Assembly: GCA_946122785.1 (NCBI GenBank)
Contig: CAMGYJ010000008.1
Span: 11,123,475 to 11,187,474, forward strand
Direction of reading: 5' to 3'
Length of the DNA stretch: 64,000 nt
Origin: Linum tenue
Lineage: Eukaryota; Streptophyta; Magnoliopsida; Malpighiales; Linaceae
In this document: piece after piece, positions 1 through 11,175 of the stretch
Layout: the number at the start of each line of letters is the position of its first letter
Numbering within the stretch: position 1 is the stretch's first letter
Position numbers and translations under genes: made by a program
The notes under the pieces: model-generated
What the model was told of the DNA's origin: nothing
Databases searched by the model: none
Seen by the model: only the letters and a program-made list of their open reading frames with translations

Positions 1-824
1 TAAGCAATGGATATAGGCACATGTATTCTAATTGAGGATACATACACTAATTGCATATATTAGACCGACGACGAGATCAAGGAGGCTAGACCGACGATGA
101 AATTTTGAAGGGAGAGGGTGGTAGAGACATCTTACAAAAGTGGAGCGAACTGAGCATGGGTGTTCCCGAAAAAATATGAGAGCAGATTAGATAATAAATT
201 TCAAGTGTATTATGGGAATATAGATAAATAACTAGGGTTATAATTGAAAAAAAAAGAATCAAACAATCACCACTAAATTATCTCAACATTCTCAAGTTTT
301 ACTTGAGATAGTAATATCACTCATTTTGAGTGATTATTTCCATCACATCAATAAAACAAGGGATGCATTGTTGCAGAAAAAAACTCAGAAAAATGATACA
401 TTGTCGACAATGCATCCATTGTAACAATCTCACCTAAACTATCACCAAAACCAAACAACCCCTAAATATCCATGGAGGGATTTTAATATCCTTTGAGGGA
501 TTTTAGGTGCAAAGACTTGTATATGTGGAAGGCTCACTTTTTCACAAAGAAAGTGTTTTTCAGCTCCTTAATATTTTGGAATCATAACCATAAAAAAATA
601 AATTTGGAATTATATAACTCATTGTTTTAGATGCACACTCATGGAAGTTTGGGTGGATATTTAATCCGTTCGGTTATATCGATCATGTATTATGTGCGTT
701 TTCGAACCTATTTGGAACAAAAAAAATCAGCTGAGCTCAGATTTGATCGAAATATAAAAAACAAAACCCACCACCATTCATCACCATAATTCTCTCTCTT
801 TCTCCTCTCTCTTATTAGTAATAA
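1..824. other. AT-rich intergenic DNA, no gene recognised
   Basis: I see no convincing coding region on either strand. The stretch is AT-rich with short A runs. Near 440-465 a short motif ending CCAAACAACCCCTAAAT resembles the terminus of Tourist-like MITEs such as the one at 45241-45564, but I could not pair it with a second terminus. Confidence 0.5.
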
Positions 825-1245
825 TTATGAATATTTTATTTCATGTTTTGATGAAGAGGACTTTGATTATGACGCGATCGATGAAATTGATTTCGATATT
901 TCTCATATAGATGATGTAATGGAGATGGGTGTCTTTATCTTTGAAGACTAAGTACTTTATTATTTTATTTAGAATTCTAGGTAGAACATTTGAATATTGA
1001 TGTTATGTGGTGGATTTATGTGTGTTTGAATTTTTACTATACGTTGAATTCAAGTATGAACTATTATTTTAGCGCAACGTTATATATTATTATTTATATA
1101 TTGTATTGTATTTGATATAATTTATATGTATGTACAATATAATTACATTTTTATAGATATGGGCTAAACCATGCTAAATTGGTCTAAACTTAGCAGTCCA
1201 TTTACACTTAACCCACTAGTTTGATCATGTCAACGGGCTAAACCA
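825..1245 (+). repeat. Copy 1 of a duplicated segment (hAT-remnant tail plus 3' flank)
   Basis: This segment is homologous to 2200-4010 once the two insertions there are removed. Both copies contain an acidic reading frame (about 850-951 here, 2227-2328 there) with the shared run DEIDFDISHI and the end VFIFED before a stop. The similarity continues into AT-rich DNA downstream. Because this copy lacks the insertions, it gives the empty site of the MULE (961-969, TATTTTATT) and of the small MITE (1117-1126, ATAATTTATA). The similarity becomes patchy after about 1180. Confidence 0.7.
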
Positions 1246-1574
1246 GATTGACAACCTTGGTAGAAAGTTTTAGTAAGACTCATTAAAAAAACATAACAAT
1301 GCATGAACCCCTACCAAATTTTACATGTAGTAATATATAGTACCCTAAATTCGTGGCCTGAAATATTTTACTCTACTTATATGTTTACACAAGATGAGAC
1401 ATGTGTCAAGCTTAGTCACTAGAGCTTAGAAGATCTGTGTGTTTGTCTGTAGTCATCTTCTTCGCTTAGCTCTTTGTTGAAAAAGTTAGAAGGTTGGAAG
1501 CACATTGTGCATTCATGAACTACTTGATTTGGTATAAGTTTCATATGCTTGAAAAGTGTTTATGGTCATAGGTC

Positions 1575-2100
1575 GTTGTCCGGATAACTTGTCAAAAGTA
1601 GAATCTTTGCATCTCACAAGTTGGAAAAGTCTAAAGAGGGAAACACACATTGGAGGAAGATTCTTGTGCGACTTTTGTCTCAAACTTCCTTTTCTTCTTC
1701 ATGTGAGTGAAACTAGAGTTTGTTTGAGCAGATCCTTAGCAAGCGGAGGAATCGATTAGAGCATCAAAGATTGAATGATCTTGTTTATGTGACTTGCAAT
1801 ATGAGGTTGAAGAATGAGTGAGTGAAAAGTTAATAAATTGTATTTACCCTATAATTTATATGCAACATTGTAAAGTTAATACTTCATATACTTTATTGTT
1901 TTTATCTTCTTTGACTTGTAGGTGCTTGAAGAATGAGTGAGCGAAAGATCCAATTGATTATTAGTAATTAGATAACCTCAATTTTTGGATCGTAGAAGAA
2001 GATCCACCTACAGATATACTACGAGGGGATTGAAAAGACTCTTAATTATGAGAAGGAGGAGCAATCATACTCGTCATTTAGAAAGAGTCTCGTGTTGAAG

Positions 2101-2152
<52 letters not shown>

Positions 2153-2328
2153 ATAGCATCTATGAAGAAGTCTATACAATTATGATCTTGTTATTTGGAA
2201 TAATTATGAATATTTGATTCATAGTTGATGCAGATGACTTTAACTATGATGTGATCGATGAAATTGATTTTGACATTTCTCATATCGGTGATGCAATGAA
2301 GATGAATGTCTTTATCTTTGAAGATTGA
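1575..2328 (+). pseudogene. Decayed hAT-type transposase-like C-terminal region
   Basis: Around 1700-1815 the + strand reads, through two stops, as C-E-stop-N-stop-S-L-F-E-Q, then SKRRNRLEHQRLNDLVYV. That matches the hAT C-terminal dimerisation region of plant DUF659/BED-type transposase-like proteins, which normally read C-E-R-N-W-S. The two stops are TGA in the Arg position and TAG in the Trp position, both explained by C-to-T or G-to-A change. Further downstream, beyond a non-coding AT-rich stretch, come DEEDPPTDILRGIEKTLNYE-like coding and an acidic tail ending at 2328. No N-terminal BED finger or catalytic region is visible. The assignment rests on recognising the dimerisation motif; the tail is inferred from position. 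This is a remnant and not a functional gene. Confidence 0.5.
2101..2152. repeat. (ATT)n microsatellite
   Basis: About 16 consecutive ATT/TTA units lie inside the hAT-like remnant region. This is a simple-sequence repeat, expected to vary in length between individuals. Confidence 0.95.
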
Positions 2329-2337
2329 ATACTTTAC

Positions 2338-3522
2338 TTTTTTATTGGGTTAATATTTCTGTATGGCCTGAATTTTGACCAAAATAAACATCCTGACCAA
2401 TCTTTTCGATCTATAACATCCTGACCCGAACTATACATCAAAATAAACAATTTGGCCAGATCCGACTTTTGACCGTTAACTTGGATGGTCAAACGCGTTG
2501 ACTAACGGTCAACGAGCCATGTCACTGCCAACTCAGCAAATTTCAATTGTTTTTTTTTTAATTTACACATATTTCCATTTTCTTTCCTTTATCATTTTGA
2601 ACAAAAAAAAAACAAATTTTCAATTTCGGGACAAAACGCACGCCGCTTACCCTACCTTATCCATATCGGTGCCCATCCCCATCCATAGAAACTAACCGCC
2701 GCCCCTCACCTTCTCCTTCCTTCATCGTCGAAGCTCCTCCCTCGACCGACTAAAATGCAGCGGCGGGCGTTATTCTGAGCTCGCCGCCGCTGCACTGCTT
2801 CTCCCCGCATCACTGCCTCCATCTTGAACGGAAAATGGGAATCTTTCTGCTCCAAATCACGATTCATAGTTCGCTCCTGTTCGCCGTCTTTCAACGGCGC
2901 CTCCATAAACGGAAGAATCAGAGATTCTCGATTCTTGATTTTCTGTTCTACTTCTCTGTCTGAAATCCCCGCTTCCCGTCGAAGTTCCTCTTCCGAGCGT
3001 ATCAACTGCGGCGGTCGATTGGGAATCGGAATCTCGCGGGCTCTCCGGTTCCTCGCGCCACCTCCGACGCTGTATTCTTCGGTCCCGACGAGATCCGAGA
3101 CGTAGTCATCTGAATTTGGGTCAGTGATGTAGTCGCCGCCGCTGCCTTGGTCATCTTCTAAATTGCGGCGGTATCGCTCATAAGGGAAGAATGAGGTTAG
3201 AGCAGAGGGTCTGTTTGGGGATATATCCGAAATTGAAAATTTGTTTTATTTTTTCCGTTCAAAATGATAAAGGAAAGAAAATGGAAATAGGTGTAAATTA
3301 AAAAAAAATTAATTGAAATTTGCTTGGTTGGCAGTGACATGGCGCGTTTGACCGTTAGTCAACGCGTTTGACCGTCCAAGTTAACGGTCAAAAGTCGGAT
3401 ATGGCCAAATTGTTTATTTTGATGTATAATTCGGGCCAGGATGTTATAGATCAAAAAGATTGGCCAGGATGTTTATTTTAGTCAAAGTTCAGGCTATACA
3501 GAAATATTAACCCTTTTTTATT
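2338..3522. mobile_element. MULE with long TIRs and 9-bp TSD (Pack-MULE candidate)
   Basis: The element proper is 2347-3513 (1167 bp). It begins GGGTTAATATTTCTGTAT and ends with the reverse complement of the same sequence. The terminal inverted repeats run about 285 bp (2347 to about 2630 and about 3225 to 3513) with only scattered mismatches. It is flanked by a perfect 9-bp direct repeat, TTTTTTATT, at 2338-2346 and 3514-3522. Long TIRs plus a 9-bp target duplication are the hallmark of Mutator-like elements. There is no transposase inside. The GC-rich interior carries an open coding-like stretch (separate entry). The insertion interrupts copy 2 of a duplicated segment, and the empty site is visible at 961-969. 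Confidence 0.88.
2706..3183 (-). pseudogene. Coding-like fragment inside the MULE, parent gene not recognised
   Basis: On the minus strand one frame stays open for about 160 codons with GC-rich, coding-like composition, in contrast to the AT-rich TIRs. It is rich in Glu, Arg and Asp and includes the runs DDYVSDLVGTEEYS and LIRSEEELRREAGISDREVE. There is no convincing start codon at its upstream end, where it abuts the TIR, so it looks like a piece of a host gene carried by the element. I do not recognise the family. It could alternatively be internal MULE sequence that is open by chance. Confidence 0.45.
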
Positions 3523-3678
3523 TGGAATTCTAAGTTGAACTTTTTTTTTGTTTGAATATTGATGTTATGTGGTAGATTTAAGTGTGTTAGAATATTATCT
3601 ATATGTTCGATTCAAGTACGATCTATTGTTTTGGTGCAATTTTACATGTTGCTATCTATATATTATATGAAATTAGAT

Positions 3679-3976
3679 ATAATTTATAGGTAATGACTGG
3701 TGTACATCAGGCGTATAGTATACAACAGGTGATCTAATCGTTAGATGTACTTAGATGAGCTCCGAACGATCTCAACGGTCAATTTTTGTTTTTCATTAAA
3801 TCAAACTTCGGGGTGGGGTTTAGAAAATCGGTGCCTGGGGTTTATTCATTAGAGGTTAGGGTATAGTATCATACCCCAAACCCGATTTAATTCATGGTCT
3901 AGATAGAGATATCTCACTAGTAGTACCTGACTTATAGTATACGTCTGACGTACACCAGTCTGACCCATAATTTATA
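3679..3976. mobile_element. 278-bp MITE with 10-bp TSD
   Basis: The element is 3689-3966. Its ends are GGTAATGACTGGTGTAC and the reverse complement of GGGTCAGACTGGTGTAC, giving short imperfect TIRs that continue weakly for about 40 bp. The flanks repeat ATAATTTATA at 3679-3688 and 3967-3976. The homologous segment near 1117-1126 carries a single ATAATTTATA with no insert, so filled and empty sites agree. The 9-10 bp duplication suggests a non-autonomous Mutator-type MITE. It has no coding capacity. Confidence 0.8.
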
Positions 3977-4004
3977 TATATGTACAATATAATTACATAG
4001 ATCT

Positions 4005-4182
4005 AGACTAAATCGAGCTAAACTAAACTGTACTAATTACTAATTAAAATCGATTAATCGAACCATTAACCCATAACTCATTACCTCAATCAGAGACTAA
4101 ATCGAGCTAAACTGAACTGTACTAATTACTAATTAAAATCGATTAATCGAACCATTAACCCATAACTCATTACCTCAATCAG
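4005..4182. repeat. 89-bp perfect-phase tandem duplication upstream of SAMC
   Basis: 4005-4093 and 4094-4182 are adjacent copies of the same 89-bp AT-rich unit, differing at one base by eye (AAACTAAAC versus AAACTGAAC). The second copy ends 170 bp before the SAMC start codon, so the repeat sits in the proximal promoter. Near-identity implies a recent duplication. Confidence 0.93.
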
Positions 4183-4352
4183 GCCAACCTGCGAAACCGG
4201 CTTGACAACGTTACTTTTCCGGTTTCCCCCGTCAGTTTCCTCTCGCTGGAGACTAGAGAGAGATATCTGCCAGTCGGCCCCGAGCAGATTTGCCGGCGAA
4301 AGCACCGGTGAGTAAACACTCTCCAATCGAGCTTCGAAGCAGCTTTGTGACC

Positions 4353-7350
4353 ATGGCTCCTCTCACGCTAGCTGTGGATACTACAACGAAGACTGCTTCG
4401 GGTAAGCGAAAATTGAATTTCACCTATGCAAATGGCGCTTCGAGAGCACGAATTTGTCGGTGTTCTGAACCCTCTGGATTTCTCAGGCGGAAAAATGCAC
4501 ATAGCTCATCTAGAAAGCCGCAGCAAGCCTTTCGCCTCGCTCAGTGCTAAAGGAGAAGAGGAGAATCCATTCGATTTCTTGCGAACTGTATTTGGTAGCT
4601 TCAGTAACCTTCTGTGGGTTCAAATTGTTGATGTAAAAGCTGAATCAATGGCGTGTTTTGTGATGGATATTGACTACTGCCCTGTTGAAAATATTGCAGA
4701 GGGAGTAATCGCTGGAGGTGCTGCTGGTGTTGTAGTTGAAACGGCATTGTATCCCATTGATACTATCAAGACAAGGTTGCAGGCAGGTTAAGTCGTCGCC
4801 ATTCTAGTTGCCTCGTAGCGCTTCATTATTTGTTTCGAATTTAGCTTCATTTCGTAGAATATATTGCTTGATTCCTTCAATAACATTAACCTCCATAGCA
4901 ACGTGTGGAGATTGATTAGTCGATTGTGAATGGCTGGTTCGATAATCGGAAATGATGGTTAAGTATAGGTATTTGCTGAGGTTTTTGTGCTTTTTGATGT
5001 TGCAGGCAGTTCGTGGTGGAGGACAAATAGTCTGGAAGGGTCTTTACTCTGGCTTGGCTGGAAATATTGCTGGCGTCCTACCGTAAGTTTGAGTTGCAGT
5101 GTCAAAGCTCTATCTTGCTGCTATTTGGCAATTAATTGAACAATGTAGCTAGTGTAGGAAGTTAGATAAACTTTCATGTGTCGAATTGATAAATTCGCTT
5201 TATTTTTGCTTTCATTCTCTCCCTGAACTCTTATTGGTAAGAAAGTGATCAATTTGTTCTGGGTATAATTGTCTGAAGAATTCCTTTCCAGTAGCCGTCT
5301 CATGCTTCATCGATTTTCTTGCTGACAGATTGGGATTGATATAGGCGTTCTTGTATTGTGTGCAGGGCTTCTGCTTTGTTTGTCGGAGTATATGAGCCAG
5401 CAAAACAGAAGTTATTGAAAGCTTTTCCTGAAAATCTTAGTGCGTTTGCTCATCTAGTAAGATCTGCCATTTCAGCTCTTGCACAAGATATTTGATTCGG
5501 CTTCTGCTTAGTAATCTATGTCACTTGTACTTTCAGTTGTGCAAGTTACTATATTAAGCAGGTTAACAATCTGAAAACATTTCTCTCATTGAGTCTAATG
5601 TGGCTATGACAAACTATAGTTAATTGTGGTATATAATGCACTTAACGCAGACTGCAGGTGTCATAGGAGGGCTTGCTGCTTCTTTTGTTCGTGTACCAAC
5701 AGAGGTTCAGTTTTTAGTATGATTCATCATTTTTCCCCCACAGATTTGCCATCATCCACAAGATAATGATACGATTTTTTGAACCATCAGGTTGTTAAAA
5801 CAAGGATGCAAATGGGGCAATTTTCATCTGCTCCCAATGCTGTACGCCTCATTGTCTCAAAGGAAGGATTTAAGGGTCTCTATGCGGTATGTAATCTGAT
5901 ATCTTGGTTATGTTTCTATTAAATGTAGAATGTCATTTTGTTAACCTTCAAAGGATTTGAGTGTAATCGATCTTTAGCCTTAGGCGAGTTGAAAAAAAAA
6001 AAAATCTTCTTTATGGTACATTAGAATGTCCTTTTCTGTATTTTCATGCGTAATACTGCAATAAATGGATGAAACCTAAGATATTACTGATTCCACTTTA
6101 AAACTGCTCATAGCTATGTAAATTTCGGGTTCATTTGTTGAATGCAGGGATATGGATCATTCTTATTGCGTGATCTGCCATTTGATGCTATTCAGTTTTG
6201 CATTTACGAGCAGCTTCGGATTGGTTATAAAATAGCAGTATGTTCCACAACCTGTCTTTTTTTAGAACTTTACATGTCAAGTTTCCTCTTTGTCTTGTGA
6301 CAAACATTATTAATACACCTGTGTCGTCTCATTCTCTTGCCAGGCACAAAGAGATCTCAACGGTGCCGAGAATGCTGTGATTGGCGCTTTTGCTGGTAAC
6401 TTTGAGTACTTTGATCCTTCAAACCCCCATTTTCTGTTACTCTTTTGTATGATTGACTGATTGCTGATTGCAATTTGCAACCTGATGTACCACCTTTCCA
6501 CCTTAATTATGTGCATACTGAGCCTCTTCCTCACTTCTGTAGGTGCTGTAACTGGAGCAGTGACTACTCCACTTGATGTGATTAAGACAAGACTAATGAT
6601 TCAGGTTATCTGCTCCTGCACTCTTAACTTTCCATTTCCTAGATTAAGCTTTGGAAAGAACAAGGGATCGTCGAATAAGACCATGAAGGATGCACATAAC
6701 TAGGGTCAGTGTAGGACCAAATCAGAATGAAGGAAAAATGAGGACGAAAGTCAGATAAAAAATGCATTCTATGCAATGCTGTTCCCCTTTTCCTTTGTTC
6801 TTAGGTTAATTTATGGAATCGAAACCAAAAGAAAGGTCTTCAATTTAAGAACCAAGTCAAATTATATTTTGGTCAAAACCGGAACAAATCTTTGCCCACC
6901 ACAATGCACAATTGATCCATCATCTCTTTGAACTAAATGTTTTTTTGATCCTTCTGTTTTGAATTTGACTGTAAACAAAACCACAGGGATCAGCCAACCA
7001 GTACAAAGGAGTGATGGATTGTGTTCAAACTGTCATTAGGGAGGAAGGACCTGCTGCTCTTCTAAAGGTTTCTCCACCCATCTATTTTTGTGTTTTGTTT
7101 TGGTGATAGTTAACCACAGCCCACAGGAATAAGGGCCAAAAGATAAGGAAGATCCTTTCTTCCCCTTTTCCTTCCAGCATTATCTAACATTTCACTCGTC
7201 TTCATTTCGCAGGGCATAGGGCCGAGGGTGCTATGGATAGGAATCGGAGGTTCGATCTTTTTTGGTGTGTTGGAGAGCACAAAGAGGAAGCTTGCAGAGA
7301 GACGACCACCGTCTTCATCTCTTCCACATCTGAACTCGAAGCAGGATTAG
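4353..7350 (+). CDS. SAMC1: S-adenosylmethionine carrier (mitochondrial carrier family), 12 exons
   Basis: Predicted 326-residue inner-membrane carrier that exchanges S-adenosylmethionine for S-adenosylhomocysteine across plastid and/or mitochondrial envelopes in plants. Exons: 4353-4401, 4487-4594, 4700-4786, 5010-5082, 5366-5456, 5651-5704, 5791-5886, 6148-6237, 6344-6395, 6543-6604, 6987-7067 and 7213-7350. They sum to 981 nt in one frame with GT-AG borders. All three carrier repeats carry the P-x-D/E-x-x-K/R signature: YPIDTIKTRLQ, VPTEVVKTRMQ and TPLDVIKTRLM. The ends MAPLTL and GIGGSIFFGVLESTKRKL match plant SAMC proteins, and the length is close to the family's roughly 325. The first ~50 residues before RTVFEGVIAGG are poorly conserved and fit an organellar targeting segment. 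Exon 1 to 2 is the least certain junction. Nothing suggests inactivation. Confidence 0.93.
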
Positions 7351-7764
7351 GAGACTTCACTATATTTCAGATTAGGTGTTCTTGACACACACAGGCGTGC
7401 ATCTTCAACTCTCGCTTGTGCTTTGCCGCGGTCTGATGCTTTAGTTAATGTAACGTGAATCGACATCTTGATAACTTTGTTTTAGAGCGCAGTTTTTGTA
7501 TGATGGTAACATCATTTGTTGATTCCTGTTAATCAGGAAATAGATGTGGGCAGCAAAAAGTAAAGGCGATAGTCTCAAGTTCAGATGACTTCTTGATGCA
7601 TATAGTTAAAATATATATCATATGAAAGTTAACATCGTCGTGAACATTTAACTCGTCTCTCGCTTTAAAAGCAACAATTCACAGCTAGTCTATTTGGCTA
7701 TCAGCAATGCAGTTAAAATTAACTGCGATTTAAAACTTAAAAAGTTACGGTTTTATACTTCTAT
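7351..7764. other. 3' flank of SAMC
   Basis: Presumed 3' UTR and short intergenic DNA between the SAMC stop and the LINE target-site duplication. I see no further gene or strong terminator-like signal. Confidence 0.6.
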
Positions 7765-7963
7765 CTACATCATCAAAATAATTAACTTGTTACATATTTC
7801 TTTGTACACATATTTCTTTGTGTCATAAGAATGAGGTTGGGCAGGAAGACTTGAGGCTTGGACCTATGAATATACCTCGAGGCCCGTCAGACGATGAATT
7901 TGGACCTTGGTTTTCTAGTATTAATTGTACCATACTAGTGGTTGGATTAGGGGAAAAAAGAAA

Positions 7964-10900
7964 ATGAGGGAAGCTCTCGCCTCTCTCCTCAGCTTCTGCT
8001 GCGCGGCCGGCCGCATCATCTTCATCGCCCTGGTGACGGTCTTCAAGGCCAGCGCAAGCAATCAAGAATCAAACTGGCGAAGATGGCAACCCATCGCTTC
8101 AGAGAACGTGGTTGTGCTGAATTTTTTCAGCTGGCGATCAACGGCTGAGCTTCGGCTCTCATTCTCGGGCCGAGAAGATGGAAGTGCCCCTCGGGACCAT
8201 AAGACTCAAAAGCTTGCTTTAAGGGTTAGACGCAATGTCAAGAAACGCTCTGCTGGCGATCTTGATCGGATGGATGGGTACAAACACCGTAAGAAAAACC
8301 CCAAAGTGGGCTGGCGATTCCTGTTACCATCCTCGTATGATTTGGAGGAGACGAATCCCCCCAGCTTGAATGATCAGGGTTATATGGGGACGCCCTCCCG
8401 GGATATTTTGGCGGATCCGATGCTTCAAGCCCAGGGGAAACCGGAGAACTGCCCGGAACCTAAGTCCAAGCTTGACGCCGCGGCTTTCCAAATTTGGCGA
8501 AAGGCCATGGGGCCCACTGGTCTCCGGCCGCCAAAGTGTTCGACCATTCCCGCCGGCCATCCCCGGTTGCGGCGGCGATGTAAACTCTTGGATAACAAGA
8601 AAATTTTAATTCCGAATAATCATCCCTGGTTTTTAGGGATTCAGGAGGTTTTCTCCAATATTCTTCACGGTTACAACAACGACTCTAAATTCCCCAATCC
8701 CACTCGGACTCTGCCTCTGAAGTTTGTTAAGTGTCCGCCTTACAGTGGGAATCAAGGGGTAGTCAGTCTATTTAAAAGCCCGCCTCCTCAATTGCAACTC
8801 AACGATTCAGAGTCTTGCTCAATTGCAGTTGCGGTGGATTGGGTGACACTTTCCTTCCAAAGAAGGCGAAGAGGGGCAGAAGGTGTTCTTCCAGGTAATC
8901 CCTCATTGAGGTGCTCTGCTCTTAGCACTGCTCGTAGGCCGCTGCCTCGAATGGCGCCTCTCTTCATCCCGTCCTTACCCACTAATCCTGCTGTATTGAT
9001 AGCCCCGTCGAGTGGCCTGCCTTCCCCTAACTTGTCATCACTTATGACGAACCCGCAGGTACTGGAGATGGCGCGTATCAATGAGGATCAGGTGGTGCAA
9101 TTCTCTCTCGAAGAGGTTCAATCCACGAGGTTCCGAGCATCGCGTACCCTGTTGGGGAGGGTGTTTTCGAATGCCAGAGTTACCCCGATGGAACTCAGAG
9201 AGGGAGTGAACAAACCATGGATGGGAAGGGGGCAGATTCGAGTGACGCAGTCCAAGCATGGGCTCTTCGAGTTCGTGATGCCCACTGAAGAAGCCAAAAT
9301 CTGGATCTTGAAGCGCTCCCCTTGGGTAGTGAATGACAAGCTCCTCGTCCTGAGATCGTGGCTCCCAAATATTACGAGGAACATCTTTGACGATCTGGCT
9401 GTGGCACCTTTCCGCGTACAGATATGGGGAGTTACCGAGGATTGATGCACCAAACAATTTGGCCAAAAGATGATTTCCACTGCCATTGGCCAGGTCCTAG
9501 AGTCTGGAGTCTTTGCCTGCAAAGAAACGGGAGAACGCTTTCTCAAAGTAAGGACGATGATTGACTTCACTAAATCACTACGATCCCAGCTCCTGGCAAT
9601 CTGTGAGGAAACAGGAAACTTTTGGGTCAACCTGAAATATGAACATCTCCCCAGTTTCTGTTTCCACTGCGGCCGTGTCAGACATCTGCAGAGTGAATGC
9701 AACTTCGAGCCACCAGCTAGGAAAGAACGTTATGGAATCCACATGACGACCAAGAAACAGGGCCGGAAAATCTATGATCAAGAGGACAACCACCAACCTC
9801 ATGGGGGTGCAAGGAGAACCGTATGGGTTAATCAAGAGGTTCGGGGGAAGTCGGGGAATGCCGAAATGGCGGGGAGGAAGCAAGCCCCGCAATCGGAGAG
9901 TGTAACTCGGAATGTTCAATCGCCAATTGTCCGACGCGGCAAGGGGGACTCTGCTCGCCGTACCCACTTGGATTCGCGAGGCCAAATGCCCAGGGTGCGC
10001 CCGAACTCCTCGCCCCACCGTGACAGCCCTCGGGGATTCAGAATGTCGAAATCCCCGAGAGTTAAGGCGCTTCAGGGGCCGATAACGAGGGCTGGGCAAC
10101 AACGCAATGCGAGGATTCAAACTCCCACCATGGAAGGGCTGCCGAGTGAAGGAATCGCGGGGATGGAGGATGATGACAGGAGGAATGCCGAGGATCTCTC
10201 GATGAACTCTGAAACCCAGATGGGGACTGTGGAAGTCGGTCGGCGGCGGAGGATAATCCTCCTGGAGGATAGTGATGATGATTTTGTGTTTCAGGGAGAA
10301 ACTTCCCAAGCTAAGGCTGGCACACAAAGCCCACCTCAAGAACAGCCCATGAAGACACTGAACCCAGATCCTCTGCCACTTGCTGCTGAGTCTGGGCTTA
10401 AAAGTCCATCTGGGCCTAATGGAGATACTGACTATGGGCTGCAAAACCTCAATGGGCCTCCTGGGAGTTGGCCAGGGGCAATCAAACCCAGGCAGCGGGC
10501 CTCAAAGCCGCGTCGGGCTGCCAAGGAGGAGGCTTCGTCTGACATCAAGTTGAAGGGCCGAGCTGGGCCGGGTGAGGGGCCGAAGCCCACTCAGAGGCTG
10601 TATAAACTAAGAAAGGCGGCCCGGGGTCCTCAGGCGGCGGCTGTGGCTGCTTCCAGGCCGGACACGGGCAAGGCAGGCCCGAATCGGAACTTGAGGACGA
10701 AGACTCCCCATCCAAATTCTTCGGAGCCTACTGGAGCATCTCTTACCGGCCCAGTAACTGTGAATCGGACGCCAGGATTGAGTGATTCGGCCCTGATGGA
10801 TTCACCCTCTGAAGATGATGCTCACTCATTTGAACTGAAACAGAGATCGCCTGTTCTAGCTGGGGCAGGAACTCGGGTGAGGGGAAGGGCCAGGTTCGCC

Positions 10901-11175
10901 AGGTGGTTGCCGCTTTCGAGTCTGGCCTAATCCTGGGTGATGGGATAGCGGCAGTGAAATCACAAGGTGTCCAGGGAAAGGGTGTTTTGTTGGAAGCAGA
11001 GATTGATGAATATGGCTCGAACCTTCCTGGTACGTCTATTGAGGGACGCAAAAGGCCTCTGGAGGAGGTGGAAGGTGAAGTGGGAGAGGATCCCACGCCT
11101 AAGAAACAATTCGTGGAAGTTGCTGATGATAAGGTGGAGGAAGCCAGCCTGGAGTGGCCCCAAGCAGATAAATGA
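7964..11175 (+). pseudogene. LINE ORF1 (DUF4283-like, CCHC), one stop and one frameshift
   Basis: ORF1 proteins of plant LINEs bind RNA. Reading from ATG 7964, a single frame is open to a TGA at 9443-9445, then continues in the same frame to 10930. The end of the protein continues in another frame (about 10900 to the stop at 11173-11175), implying a small indel near 10890. A DUF4283-like region spans about 9070-9660, followed by the zinc knuckle CFHCGRVRHLQSEC (C-x2-C-x4-H-x4-C) near 9657-9698 and a long basic, Pro/Gly/Ser-rich tail. The ~330 codons before MAPLFIPSL (8951) have no recognised domain, and 8951 may be the ancestral start. The stop overlaps the ORF2 ATG. Confidence 0.8.

Noticed and set aside
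4129..4326. Minus-strand ORF over the SAMC promoter
   Set aside because: It spans the 89-bp tandem repeat and the SAMC 5' UTR, has no known domain and has no coding bias.
7925..7963. Alternative earlier start of LINE ORF1 at a TTG codon
   Set aside because: Plant LINE ORFs normally start at ATG; the first ATG in frame is 7964 and the likely ancestral one may be 8951.
9578..10444. 288-codon minus-strand ORF opposite LINE ORF1
   Set aside because: It is antisense to the zinc-knuckle frame and shows no family similarity; a shadow of GC-rich coding DNA.
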